Shown here piece by piece: positions 1 to 6,439 of a stretch of 7,631 bases of DNA. The position numbers and the translations under genes were made by a program. The stretch lies in the NCBI GenBank assembly GCA_050186055.1, contig JBFWYV010000249.1, positions 1 to 7,631 on the forward strand. Direction: 5' to 3'. Source of the stretch: CAMDPA01 sp050186055 (GTDB taxonomy: Bacteria; Pseudomonadota; Alphaproteobacteria; Rhizobiales; Hyphomicrobiaceae). Within the stretch, counting starts at the first letter, position 1. Every line of letters starts with the position of its first letter. A model generated the notes under the pieces. The model had not been told where the DNA came from. It did not search any database and was given only the letters and a program-made list of their open reading frames with translations.

Positions 1-1
1 T

Positions 2-448
2 GCCGATCTGCGCCACCTGAACGACGGGGCCAGGGTGGCGGTGGCGGGCGTGGTGCTGGTTCGCCAGCGGCCGGGCAGCGCCAATGGCGTCGTGTTCATG
101 ACCATCGAGGACGAGACCGGGATCGCCAATGCGGTGATCTGGTCGAAGACGCTGGAGCGGTTCCGCAAGGTGGTGATGACGGCGCGGCTGATCCTGATCC
201 GCGGCTGGATCCAAAAGCATCAGGATATCATTCACGTGGTTTCGGCGACGCTCGAGGATCGCAACCACTGGCTGGAGCGGCTCAGTGAGGAGCCGCCGTG
301 CATGAAGGCGCCGACTGCAAACGCTGACGCAGTGCTGTGTCCCGAGCCAGGCCCTGCGCGCAGGCCGCATCGGCGCGACCCGACGCCCCGGCTTGCCCGC
401 CATCCCCGGCAACAGACGGTGATTCCAAAATCGCGTGATTTCCACTGA
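2..448 (+). CDS. dnaE2: DnaE2 error-prone DNA polymerase, C-terminal end (5' partial)
   Basis: This is the 3' end of the gene for DnaE2 (ImuC), the SOS-induced translesion polymerase that works with ImuA/ImuB. The frame is open from base 2, so the protein runs in from outside the window and 148 residues are visible. The first ~85 residues form the OB-fold domain typical of DnaE-type polymerases: LVRQRPGSANGVVFMTIEDE, then an IIHVV strand. After an Arg/Pro-rich linker the protein ends in HPRQQTVIPKSRDFH, very close to the HPRDVRxxPxSRDFH tail typical of DnaE2; this separates it from replicative DnaE. The polymerase active site lies outside the window. In alphaproteobacteria the gene usually closes an imuA-imuB-dnaE2 cassette, so imuB is expected just upstream (inference). 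An apparent GTG start at 35 is an internal codon. Confidence 0.93.
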   Translation, partial: ADLRHLNDGARVAVAGVVLVRQRPGSANGVVFMTIEDETGIANAVIWSKTLERFRKVVMTARLILIRGWIQKHQDIIHVVSATLEDRNHWLERLSEEPPCMKAPTANADAVLCPEPGPARRPHRRDPTPRLARHPRQQTVIPKSRDFH

Positions 449-463
449 GAGCCGCAATGCGAT

Positions 464-473
464 AGAACGTTCT
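464..473. other. Perfect 10-bp palindrome between dnaE2 and ggt
   Basis: AGAACGTTCT is a perfect inverted repeat in the 70-bp gap, 46 bases before the ggt start. It could be part of an operator for ggt or a chance palindrome. It contains the GAAC/GTTC half-sites used by LexA, but not with the seven-base spacing of the alphaproteobacterial SOS box (GTTC-N7-GTTC), so I do not call it a LexA site. Confidence 0.2.
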
Positions 474-510
474 GCTCAAGCGCACACCTGAACCCGGCTT
501 GCCAAGCTCC

Positions 511-516
511 GAGGAA
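511..516 (+). promoter_or_regulatory. Ribosome binding site of ggt
   Basis: GAGGAA lies two bases before the GTG at 519, with its AGGA core 3-4 bases away. It is the best Shine-Dalgarno match near this gene and supports GTG as the start codon. The encoded N-terminus is a good signal peptide, which agrees. Confidence 0.6.
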
Positions 517-518
517 CC

Positions 519-2294
519 GTGCCTACACACAACACACATTTCCTGAGCCGGCTGCCGACCATAACCGCCGTCCTCGTGCTGCTCGCCTGGCTGCTGCCGG
601 CGTCGCATGCGGCGGCTCAGCTTGCGCCGGACCCGGAAGTCGCGACCGGGTTCGAAGCCAAGACGCTGGTCACGTCACGGCGGCATATGGTGGTCAGCGC
701 CAATCCCTATGCGTCGGACGCCGGGCTCGAGATCCTGCGTGCGGGCGGCAGTGCGGTCGATGCGGCCGTCGCGGTGCAGATGGTGCTCGGACTGGTGGAG
801 CCGCAGTCGTCAGGAATCGGCGGCGGGGCCTTCCTGCTGGCCTGGGACCGGAACGCAAGAAGGGTCACTGCCTACGACGGCCGGGAAACCGCGCCAGCCG
901 GCATCAGGCCCGACGTCTTTCTGCAGCCCGACGGCAAGCGACGTGCGTTCATGGATGCGGTTTTCAGCGGCGAAAGCGTCGGGGTTCCCGGTGCGGTGGC
1001 CATGCTGGCGATGGCGCACAAGGCGCATGGCCGACTGCCCTGGTCCCGCCTGTTCGATCCGGCACGGAAGCTGGCAACCAGCGGCTTTATCGTGAGCAAG
1101 CGTCTGAACAAGTCGCTGCAGGCCAGAGGAGCGGACAGCTTCGCGCCGGAGGCCCGTGCCTATCTGTTCGGAGGCGACGGCCGGCCGGTGCAGCCCGGAG
1201 ACCGTCTCGTCAACCCTGCCTATGCGCAGACGCTGGCGGAGATCGCAGAGGGCGGGGCGGAGGCATTCTACCGTGGCCGGATTGCCGAAGCGATCGTCCG
1301 CGCGGTGCATGGCGCGCCGACGCGCGGAGGCTCGCTGTCGCTGGCCGATATGCGGGCCTATCGGGCGAAGGCCCGGCCGCCGGTGTGCTTTCCCTATCGG
1401 GGCTACCGGGTGTGCGGGATGGGACCGCCGTCGTCGGGGGCGCTGACGGCCGGCATGACGATGATGCTGGTCGATCCGTTCGATCTTGGCCGAACCCCGA
1501 TGAACGTGGAGGCTGTCCATCTCATCGCAGAGGCGGAGAAGCTCGCTTATGCCGATCGCAACACGTGGGTTGCCGACCCCGACGTGGTCGATGTGCCGCG
1601 CGGGCTGCTCGATCCCGGCTACCTGACGGAACGCCGCCGTCTCATCGGTCCATTGCGTGTGCTGCAAAAGGCCCTGGCCGGGGTGCCTCCAGGCGCCAAA
1701 GAGCACAAGGCAGGACGGGATGCGACGGCGGAGCGGTCCGGCACCAGCCATGTCTCGATCGTGGACCAATGGGGCAATGCGGCGGCGCTGACGACGTCGA
1801 TCGAATCCGGTTTCGGATCGGGGTTGATGGCGGCCGGTTTCCTGCTCAACAACCAGTTGACCGACTTCTCGTTTCTGCCGGTCGATGCGGAGGGCCGGCC
1901 AATCGCCAACGCCGTTGCCCCCGGCAAGCGACCGCGGAGTTCGATGTCGCCGACCTTGATCTTCAGCAAGGACGGTGCGTTCGTCGCCGCTCTAGGTTCT
2001 CCCGGCGGATCGCGCATTCCGCTGTTCGTGGTCAAGAGCATGGTCGGACTCATCGATTGGAAACTCGACGCGCAGGCCGCCGCCGGGCTTGCCAACTTCG
2101 GCAGCCGTAACGGACCGCTGGAGCTCGAAGCCGGACGGATCGATGAACGGCTTGCCGGCGGGTTGTCGGCGCTGGGACACAGCCTGAAACTCGGGCCGAT
2201 GCCGTCAGGTACGCACATCATCGTTCGCCGGCATGACGGCATGCTCGAAGGCGGCGCGGATCCGCGCCGGGAAGGTGTCGGACGCGGCGACTAG
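519..2294 (+). CDS. ggt: Gamma-glutamyltransferase, secreted proenzyme
   Basis: GGT cleaves or transfers the gamma-glutamyl group of glutathione and related compounds; bacterial forms are usually periplasmic. The protein is 591 residues (E. coli Ggt is 580). Residues 1-33 form a signal peptide: Arg11, a hydrophobic stretch about 14-28, and Ala31-Ala32-Ala33 as the likely cleavage site. The proenzyme cleaves itself before the catalytic Thr409 (GTSHVSIVDQWGN), giving a small subunit of residues 409-591. By family comparison Arg122 (YDGRETAPA) matches E. coli Arg114, which binds the glutamyl carboxylate; Asp449 (NNQLTDFS) matches Asp433; Ser474-Ser475 (PRSSMSPT) match Ser462-Ser463; Gly496-Gly497 (SPGGS) match the oxyanion-hole pair. 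All key residues are present, so it should be active. It stands 70 bp after dnaE2 and 46 bp before thiO, on the same strand; shared transcription with thi is possible but unproven. The start is GTG. Confidence 0.95.
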   Translation: MPTHNTHFLSRLPTITAVLVLLAWLLPASHAAAQLAPDPEVATGFEAKTLVTSRRHMVVSANPYASDAGLEILRAGGSAVDAAVAVQMVLGLVEPQSSGIGGGAFLLAWDRNARRVTAYDGRETAPAGIRPDVFLQPDGKRRAFMDAVFSGESVGVPGAVAMLAMAHKAHGRLPWSRLFDPARKLATSGFIVSKRLNKSLQARGADSFAPEARAYLFGGDGRPVQPGDRLVNPAYAQTLAEIAEGGAEAFYRGRIAEAIVRAVHGAPTRGGSLSLADMRAYRAKARPPVCFPYRGYRVCGMGPPSSGALTAGMTMMLVDPFDLGRTPMNVEAVHLIAEAEKLAYADRNTWVADPDVVDVPRGLLDPGYLTERRRLIGPLRVLQKALAGVPPGAKEHKAGRDATAERSGTSHVSIVDQWGNAAALTTSIESGFGSGLMAAGFLLNNQLTDFSFLPVDAEGRPIANAVAPGKRPRSSMSPTLIFSKDGAFVAALGSPGGSRIPLFVVKSMVGLIDWKLDAQAAAGLANFGSRNGPLELEAGRIDERLAGGLSALGHSLKLGPMPSGTHIIVRRHDGMLEGGADPRREGVGRGD

Positions 2295-2340
2295 CCAGGC
2301 GTCGAGGATGGTCATAGGCAGCCGGTGTGTTGGGCGAGGG

Positions 2341-3363
2341 ATGGGAACAGGACTCAAGATCGACATCGTGGGCGCCGGAATCTTCGGTGTCTGGCAGGCG
2401 CTCCGGCTGGCACGCGACGGGCATCGGGTGCGGCTGGTGGAGTCCAGTCCGGTGCCGTTTGCCACGGCACAGAGCCGGTTTGCCGGCGCCATGCTGGCAC
2501 CTTACTGCGAGGCCGAATCTGCGGAACCCGTCGTGCGTGATGCGGGGATCGAGGCCCTGGTCCTGTGGCGGGCAGCCTATCCGGATCTCGTCGATGCGGG
2601 GACGTTGGTGGTGGCGCACGCGCGCGACGCCGGTGAGCTGAGGCGGTTTGCGCGGCTGGCTCCGGGGCATGAGCGGATCGATGCCGACCGTATTGCCGAG
2701 CTCGAGCCAAGCATCGGAAAACGGTTTGCGAGCGGGCTCTACTTTCCCGACGAGGCGCATATGCGCACGCCGCGTGCGCTGGCGTTTCTGCTGGAGCAGG
2801 CGCAGGAAGCCGGGGCCGAGGTTGCGTTCGGCTTCACGTGGAACGGTCACGGCGCGGCACGGGCCGAAGGTGATGCAGACTATCTGATCGATTGCCGCGG
2901 GCTCGGGGCGAGGAATGAGCTGCCAAGCCTGCGCGGGGTGCGCGGCGAGCGGCTGCTTGTTCGCGCCCGGGATGTCGCCCTGAACCGTCCGGTGCGGTTG
3001 CTGCACCCGCGGTATCCTCTTTATGTCGTGCCCTGGGGGGAGGGGCTGCATCTCGTCGGAGCCACGGTGATCGAGAGCGAGGACGACAGCCAGATGACCG
3101 TGCGCTCGGCACTGGAGCTGCTCGGGATGGCGTATGCGCTCTCCCCTGCCTTCGGCGAGGCTGAAATCGTCGAGCTGTCGGCCGGGGTCAGGCCGGCGTT
3201 TCCTGACAACGTGCCGCATGCGGTCGTCCGCGGCCGGGTGGTCCTGGTTAACGGCGCCCACCGGCACGGCTTCCTGCTGGCGCCGGTGATGGCCGAGACG
3301 GTTGCCCGGTACATTGCCAACGGTGAGAAACGGGACCATCTCTTAAGGATGGAATCCGCCTAG
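2341..3363 (+). CDS. thiO: Glycine oxidase ThiO (FAD-dependent)
   Basis: ThiO oxidises glycine with O2 to dehydroglycine, the C2-N unit of the thiamine thiazole in aerobic bacteria. The 340-residue protein belongs to the DAO family: an N-terminal dinucleotide fold IDIVGAGIFG (Gly11, Gly13, Gly16) with acidic Glu34 at the end of strand 2, a RFAGAMLAPYCEAE segment near residue 45, and a C-terminal GVRPAFPD around Arg284 followed by NGAHRHGFLLAP (304-315). Arg284 and Arg308 sit where B. subtilis glycine oxidase has its substrate-side arginines (family comparison). I chose ATG 2341 because the fold begins there; ATG 2308 is in frame and possible (11 more residues), while ATG 2233 would overlap ggt by 62 bases and add unlike sequence. 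Neither has a well-spaced ribosome binding site. It heads the thi cluster here; thiC, which commonly precedes it in rhizobia, is absent. Confidence 0.92.
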   Translation: MGTGLKIDIVGAGIFGVWQALRLARDGHRVRLVESSPVPFATAQSRFAGAMLAPYCEAESAEPVVRDAGIEALVLWRAAYPDLVDAGTLVVAHARDAGELRRFARLAPGHERIDADRIAELEPSIGKRFASGLYFPDEAHMRTPRALAFLLEQAQEAGAEVAFGFTWNGHGAARAEGDADYLIDCRGLGARNELPSLRGVRGERLLVRARDVALNRPVRLLHPRYPLYVVPWGEGLHLVGATVIESEDDSQMTVRSALELLGMAYALSPAFGEAEIVELSAGVRPAFPDNVPHAVVRGRVVLVNGAHRHGFLLAPVMAETVARYIANGEKRDHLLRMESA

Positions 3364-3397
3364 AGGCGGTTTGGAGAACAGCGTACACGGCGGGTGT

Positions 3398-3451
3398 CGT
3401 TGCATGCCGGGCGAGTGATGGGGCGAGCCATGCGTGCGAGCCCTTGCAACG
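3398..3451 (+). promoter_or_regulatory. Possible RNA hairpin in the thiO-thiS spacer
   Basis: CGTTGCA (3398-3404) is complementary to TGCAACG (3445-3451), and inside them GGGC (3409-3412) can pair with GCCC (3440-3443). The 3444-3448 segment TTGCA can instead pair with TGCAA at 3465-3469, so two structures could compete. The spacer is long compared with the 1-nt overlap and 2-nt gap of the following junctions. No run of T follows, so it is not a standard terminator. It might affect thiS translation, protect an mRNA end, or be chance pairing. Confidence 0.25.
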
Positions 3452-3497
3452 GCGGCTGCCTCCCTGCAATGTGTTGGCAATGAGCGAGACTTTCCCG

Positions 3498-3725
3498 ATG
3501 GCATTGGACGCGACGGCGAATGCGGAGATGGCGGTGGTCGTCAACGGCGAGCGCATGCGCACGCGCGCTTCGACGCTTGCCGATCTGATCGCAGAGGCCG
3601 GTTATGGCGATGCCCGGCTTGCGACGGCCGTCAATGGCGACTTCGTGCCCGCCCGGGCGCGGGCGACGACGAAGCTGGCCGACGGCGACCGAATCGAGAT
3701 CGTCGCGCCGCGTCAGGGTGGTTGA
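3498..3725 (+). CDS. thiS: Sulfur carrier protein ThiS
   Basis: ThiS is the ubiquitin-like sulfur carrier for thiazole synthesis. Its C-terminal glycine is adenylated and turned into a thiocarboxylate that delivers sulfur to ThiG. The protein shows the family pattern: a VVVNGER first strand, a middle LADLIAEAGYGD helix, VNGDFVPARAR, then LADGDRIEIVAPRQGG with the essential Gly-Gly at the very end. The start is uncertain. ATG 3498 (75 residues) has GAGCGAGA about eight bases upstream; ATG 3528 gives 65 residues, the usual family length, but a GGAG touching the start codon leaves no room for a normal ribosome site; ATG 3480 gives 81 residues and has no visible site. The stop overlaps the thiG start by one base (TGATG), which points to translational coupling. 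No ThiF/MoeB adenylyltransferase is in the window, so it must be encoded elsewhere. Confidence 0.9.
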   Translation: MALDATANAEMAVVVNGERMRTRASTLADLIAEAGYGDARLATAVNGDFVPARARATTKLADGDRIEIVAPRQGG

Positions 3726-4546
3726 TGGCGATGCTCGATAAGATTGACACACGACGTCTCTCCTTCTGCGTCTACGACGTGGAGGTCGGTTCGCGCCTGC
3801 TGCTGGGGACGGCGCAATATCCGTCGCCGCAGGTGCTCTCGGACGCGGTGGAGGCTTCGGGCGCGGCGATCGTGACGGTGTCGATCCGGCGGGAGGCAGC
3901 GCGTGAACGGTCCGGCCAGCGCTTCTTCGAGCTGATCGCCGGGCTGGGGCTGCACGTGCTGCCCAATACAGCGGGATGCCGCACGCCGCGCGAGGCGATC
4001 GTGACCGCGCAGATGGCGCGGGAGCTGTTCGACACGAACTGGGTCAAGCTGGAGGTGATCGCCAACGACGATACGCTGCAGCCCGATCTGTTCGGTCTGG
4101 TCGAGGCAGCGGGCGAGCTGGCCCGGGATGGATTCCAGGTCTTCCCCTACACCACGGAGGACCTCGGGGCGGCGGAGCGGCTGCTCGCGGCCGGCTGCGA
4201 GGTGCTGATGCCCTGGGGTGCGCCGATCGGCACCGGCCGCGGCCTTGCCAACCCCTACGCGCTGAAGACGATGCGCAACTATTTCCCCGGCGTACCGCTT
4301 ATCATCGACGCAGGGATCGGCGCGCCGTCACACGCGGCACAGGCGATGGAGATGGGCTTCGATGCCGTGCTGCTCAATACGGCGGTGGCCAAGGCGGCCG
4401 ATCCAATCAGGATGGCCGCTGCGTTCCGGGCCGGGATCGATGGCGGACGGGCGGCATACGAGGCCGGGCTGATGGAGATGCGCGACATGGCCGAACCGTC
4501 GACACCGGTCGCGGGCACACCGTTCTTCGATCTGGGGAAGGCCTGA
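3725..4546 (+). CDS. thiG: Thiazole synthase ThiG
   Basis: ThiG builds 4-methyl-5-(2-phosphoethyl)thiazole from deoxyxylulose 5-phosphate, dehydroglycine from ThiO and sulfur from ThiS-COSH. The 273-residue protein is a TIM barrel of near-usual length (about 255-270). Lys108 in NWVKLEVI is the Schiff-base lysine matching B. subtilis Lys96/98. Other family marks are LLLGTAQYPS near the start, TVSIRRE, VLPNTAGC, MPWGAPIGTGRG (phosphate side), IDAGIGAPSHAAQAMEMG and LLNTAVAKA. I chose ATG 3725, which overlaps the thiS stop by one base; ATG 3731 is also possible. The open frame reaches upstream to 3434, but that part lies over thiS in another frame and is not coding. thiE follows after two bases. 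All recognisable active-site motifs are intact. Confidence 0.96.
   Translation: MAMLDKIDTRRLSFCVYDVEVGSRLLLGTAQYPSPQVLSDAVEASGAAIVTVSIRREAARERSGQRFFELIAGLGLHVLPNTAGCRTPREAIVTAQMARELFDTNWVKLEVIANDDTLQPDLFGLVEAAGELARDGFQVFPYTTEDLGAAERLLAAGCEVLMPWGAPIGTGRGLANPYALKTMRNYFPGVPLIIDAGIGAPSHAAQAMEMGFDAVLLNTAVAKAADPIRMAAAFRAGIDGGRAAYEAGLMEMRDMAEPSTPVAGTPFFDLGKA
4534..4541 (+). promoter_or_regulatory. Ribosome binding site of thiE
   Basis: GGGGAAGG lies inside the last codons of thiG, seven bases before the thiE ATG at 4549. It fixes the thiE start although the reading frame stays open far upstream through thiG. Confidence 0.55.
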
Positions 4547-4548
4547 GC

Positions 4549-5184
4549 ATGGCGGCTGGTGTCGCAAACAAACAACCTGTCGTGGATGTGTTCTATCCCA
4601 TCGTGCCCGATGCAGGCTGGATCGCGAGGCTGGTGCCGCTCGGCATCAGAACGATTCAGCTCAGGCTGAAGGACGCCAGCGCCGACCAGATCGGAAGGCA
4701 GATCAACGACAGTCTCGACGTCTGCCGGAGGCACGGCTGTCAACTTATTGTGAACGATTACTGGCGTGAAGCGATCGAGGCCAAGGCCGACTTCATACAC
4801 CTCGGGCAGGAGGATCTGGCTGCTGCCGACCTCGACGAAATCCGGCGCGCGGGTCTCAGGCTCGGCATATCGACTCACAGCACCGAAGAGCTTGCAATCG
4901 CGCTGGCCGCACGTCCCGACTACGTGGCGCTGGGTCCGGTCTACGAGACAAAGCTCAAGGAAATGAAGTGGGCGCCGCAGGGATTGGACAAGGTTCGTCA
5001 ATGGAAGGCGGCGATCGGCAGCCTGCCGCTGGTCGGCATTGCGGGCATCACGCCCGAGCGAGCGCCGGGGGTTATTGCCGCCGGCGCCGATTCAGTCGCC
5101 GTATTGACGGATATCCTGACGCATGACGATCCGGAAGCCCGTGCGCGCACCTGGCTCGACTGGGCCAGAACGAGGGTGCCTTAA
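4549..5184 (+). CDS. thiE: Thiamine-phosphate synthase ThiE
   Basis: ThiE joins hydroxymethylpyrimidine diphosphate and thiazole phosphate to thiamine phosphate, the last coupling step. The 211-residue protein is a full-length TIM barrel. Visible active-site motifs are QLRLKD (Gln37, Arg39, Lys41), VND (Asn69-Asp70), HLGQEDL (Asp89), GISTHS (Ser108), GPVYETKLKEMKWAPQGL (Lys137) and LVGIAGI. The Lys137 loop resembles the E. coli form (TxTKxMxxAPQGL), but the second Thr before the lysine is Leu136 here. The start at ATG 4549 is two bases after thiG and has a good ribosome site. It closes the thi cluster; no thiC or thiD is in the window, so the pyrimidine half must come from elsewhere or from uptake. 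No clear terminator follows. Confidence 0.95.
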   Translation: MAAGVANKQPVVDVFYPIVPDAGWIARLVPLGIRTIQLRLKDASADQIGRQINDSLDVCRRHGCQLIVNDYWREAIEAKADFIHLGQEDLAAADLDEIRRAGLRLGISTHSTEELAIALAARPDYVALGPVYETKLKEMKWAPQGLDKVRQWKAAIGSLPLVGIAGITPERAPGVIAAGADSVAVLTDILTHDDPEARARTWLDWARTRVP

Positions 5185-5291
5185 GAAATAGCTACCGAAA
5201 ATCACCTATTTACGCCGCATGGTCGGTCGGGGCAGATTGTCGTAGAAGTAAGGTAATCCGACGGGTATCATCGTCAGCGATCGGAGCGTAG

Positions 5292-5316
5292 CACCAAGCC
5301 GAGCAACGGGTTGGTG
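5292..5316 (+). promoter_or_regulatory. Imperfect hairpin upstream of the CHAD gene
   Basis: CACCAA (5292-5297) pairs with TTGGTG (5311-5316), then after one G/G mismatch CCG (5299-5301) pairs with CGG (5307-5309) around a five-base loop. It lies in the 161-bp gap after thiE, 29 bases before the CHAD start. No T run follows, so it is not a Rho-independent terminator. GGAGG at 5316-5320 touches its 3' arm but is too far from the ATG to be its ribosome site. It could be an operator or leader structure; function unknown. Confidence 0.3.
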
Positions 5317-5345
5317 GAGGCGGACGCGGGCTCATTTCTTTCGAC

Positions 5346-6431
5346 ATGGCTTATCGGTTCAAGATCGGCGAGAGTTTCAACGCCGGATTGCAGCGTGTCG
5401 GGCGCGAGCAGATTCTGCGTGCACTTGCGCAGTATGCAGAGGACGATCCTGCAATCGGCATTCATGAGACCCGGCGCTGTCTCAAGCGGCTGCGTGCGTT
5501 GTTGCGGCTGGTGCGTCCGGGCATCGGTGACGCTTGCTTTGCGAGCGAGAACAGGCGGTTCCGCGACATCGCGCGGCGGCTGTCTGGCTCGCGCGACCGG
5601 ACCGTGCTGATCGCAACGCTCGCCACACTGATCCTTCACGCGAAATCGGAAGATAAAAGGTTGCTCGTCCTGTTGCGGGATGCACTTGCGGCGCAACCTT
5701 CAGGTGACAATGCGTACCGCCACGATCTGATCGCCAGCGTGAGCGGGGACCTGAAAGACTCGCTGGAGGCGTGGAAAGAACTGCGGCTTGAGCCGAATTC
5801 GTTCGAGCCTCTCGGCGAAGGACTCGGCGCAACGTATGAGCGGTGTCGCCGCCTGTTCCGCAAGGCGTATCGTGACGGCGAGGATGCGGATTTCCATGAG
5901 TGGCGCAAGGCCGTGCAGCAGCACTGGCGGCACATGCGCCTGTTGCAGCGCGGCTGGCCTGCCTATTTCCTGGCGCGTGCCCGTCAGGCTTCGGAGCTCT
6001 CGTCGCTTCTCGGCGTGGCGCAGGACCTGGCGTTGCTGGCCGATCATATTGCAGGGGCCGGCGGCGGCGTCCTGAAACCGCGTCAGCGCGGCCGACTGCT
6101 GGCGTTGGTGAGACACAGACAGGACGAGTACAAGCAAGCGGCAGAGCCCTGCGCCGTTCGTCTTTGTGCGGAAGGCGCAAGCGGCCATGTGGAGCGCGCG
6201 ATGCTTTATTGGGAGGCGGCGCCGCGCATCGCCAAGACAATGCCTGCCGCGGTCACCAAGTCACCGGGTGACGTCGAGAACGAGCAAAGTGAAAAAGAAC
6301 CGGGTGCGGATGAATTGGCCACCCCGCGGACTACGTCGATACCCGCCTGGGCTGGCGGTCCGGCGTCCAGGCGCGGGAGTGCTCGTCCGACGCAAGGAGA
6401 CGCACCGGCCGCCGGCAAGAAACGGAAATAG
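5346..6431 (+). CDS. CHAD domain-containing protein, probable polyphosphate binding
   Basis: The 361-residue protein carries a CHAD domain, an all-helical fold with conserved histidines and basic residues. Family members bind inorganic polyphosphate and often locate to polyphosphate granules. Two copies of the signature are visible: IHETRRCLKRLRALLRLVRP (His40 with Arg/Lys at 43, 44, 47, 48, 50) and FHEWRKAVQQHWRHMRLL (His184, Arg187, Lys188, Arg195, His196), marking the two halves of the domain, about residues 1-290. The rest, about 290-361, is Pro/Ala/Ser/charged, looks disordered and ends GKKRK. There is no signal peptide or membrane segment, so it is likely cytoplasmic. There is no CYTH (triphosphatase) domain and no ppk or ppx nearby, so the exact role is open. 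ATG 5346 is the only usable start in the frame; no good ribosome site precedes it. The gene ends 8 bp from the convergent rdgB stop. Confidence 0.88.
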   Translation: MAYRFKIGESFNAGLQRVGREQILRALAQYAEDDPAIGIHETRRCLKRLRALLRLVRPGIGDACFASENRRFRDIARRLSGSRDRTVLIATLATLILHAKSEDKRLLVLLRDALAAQPSGDNAYRHDLIASVSGDLKDSLEAWKELRLEPNSFEPLGEGLGATYERCRRLFRKAYRDGEDADFHEWRKAVQQHWRHMRLLQRGWPAYFLARARQASELSSLLGVAQDLALLADHIAGAGGGVLKPRQRGRLLALVRHRQDEYKQAAEPCAVRLCAEGASGHVERAMLYWEAAPRIAKTMPAAVTKSPGDVENEQSEKEPGADELATPRTTSIPAWAGGPASRRGSARPTQGDAPAAGKKRK

Positions 6432-6439
6432 AAACAGGT

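Noticed and set aside
464..473. LexA/SOS box at the AGAACGTTCT palindrome.
   Set aside because: Alphaproteobacterial LexA needs GTTC-N7-GTTC; here the half-sites touch with no spacer. dnaE2 control would lie upstream of the window.
444..516. Thi-box-like words: CTGAGA at 445-450 and ACCTGA plus GCC/AGG words at about 485-515.
   Set aside because: The 5' half of a TPP riboswitch (GGGGUGC and its pairing) is missing, the element would overlap dnaE2 codons, and it precedes ggt rather than a thi gene. Short words like these occur by chance; an Infernal RF00059 scan would settle it.
810..1769. Long minus-strand open frame (319 residues) inside ggt.
   Set aside because: It is antisense to a well-conserved enzyme, rich in Arg/His/Pro, and resembles no family; a typical shadow in GC-rich DNA.
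2218..3339. Long minus-strand open frame (373 residues) opposite thiO.
   Set aside because: Antisense to a conserved ThiO with no recognisable domain; GC-rich shadow.
5186..5211. Terminator after thiE formed by AAATAG (5186-5191) and CTATTT (5206-5211).
   Set aside because: Only a 6-bp AT-rich stem with a 14-base loop and no T run; too weak.
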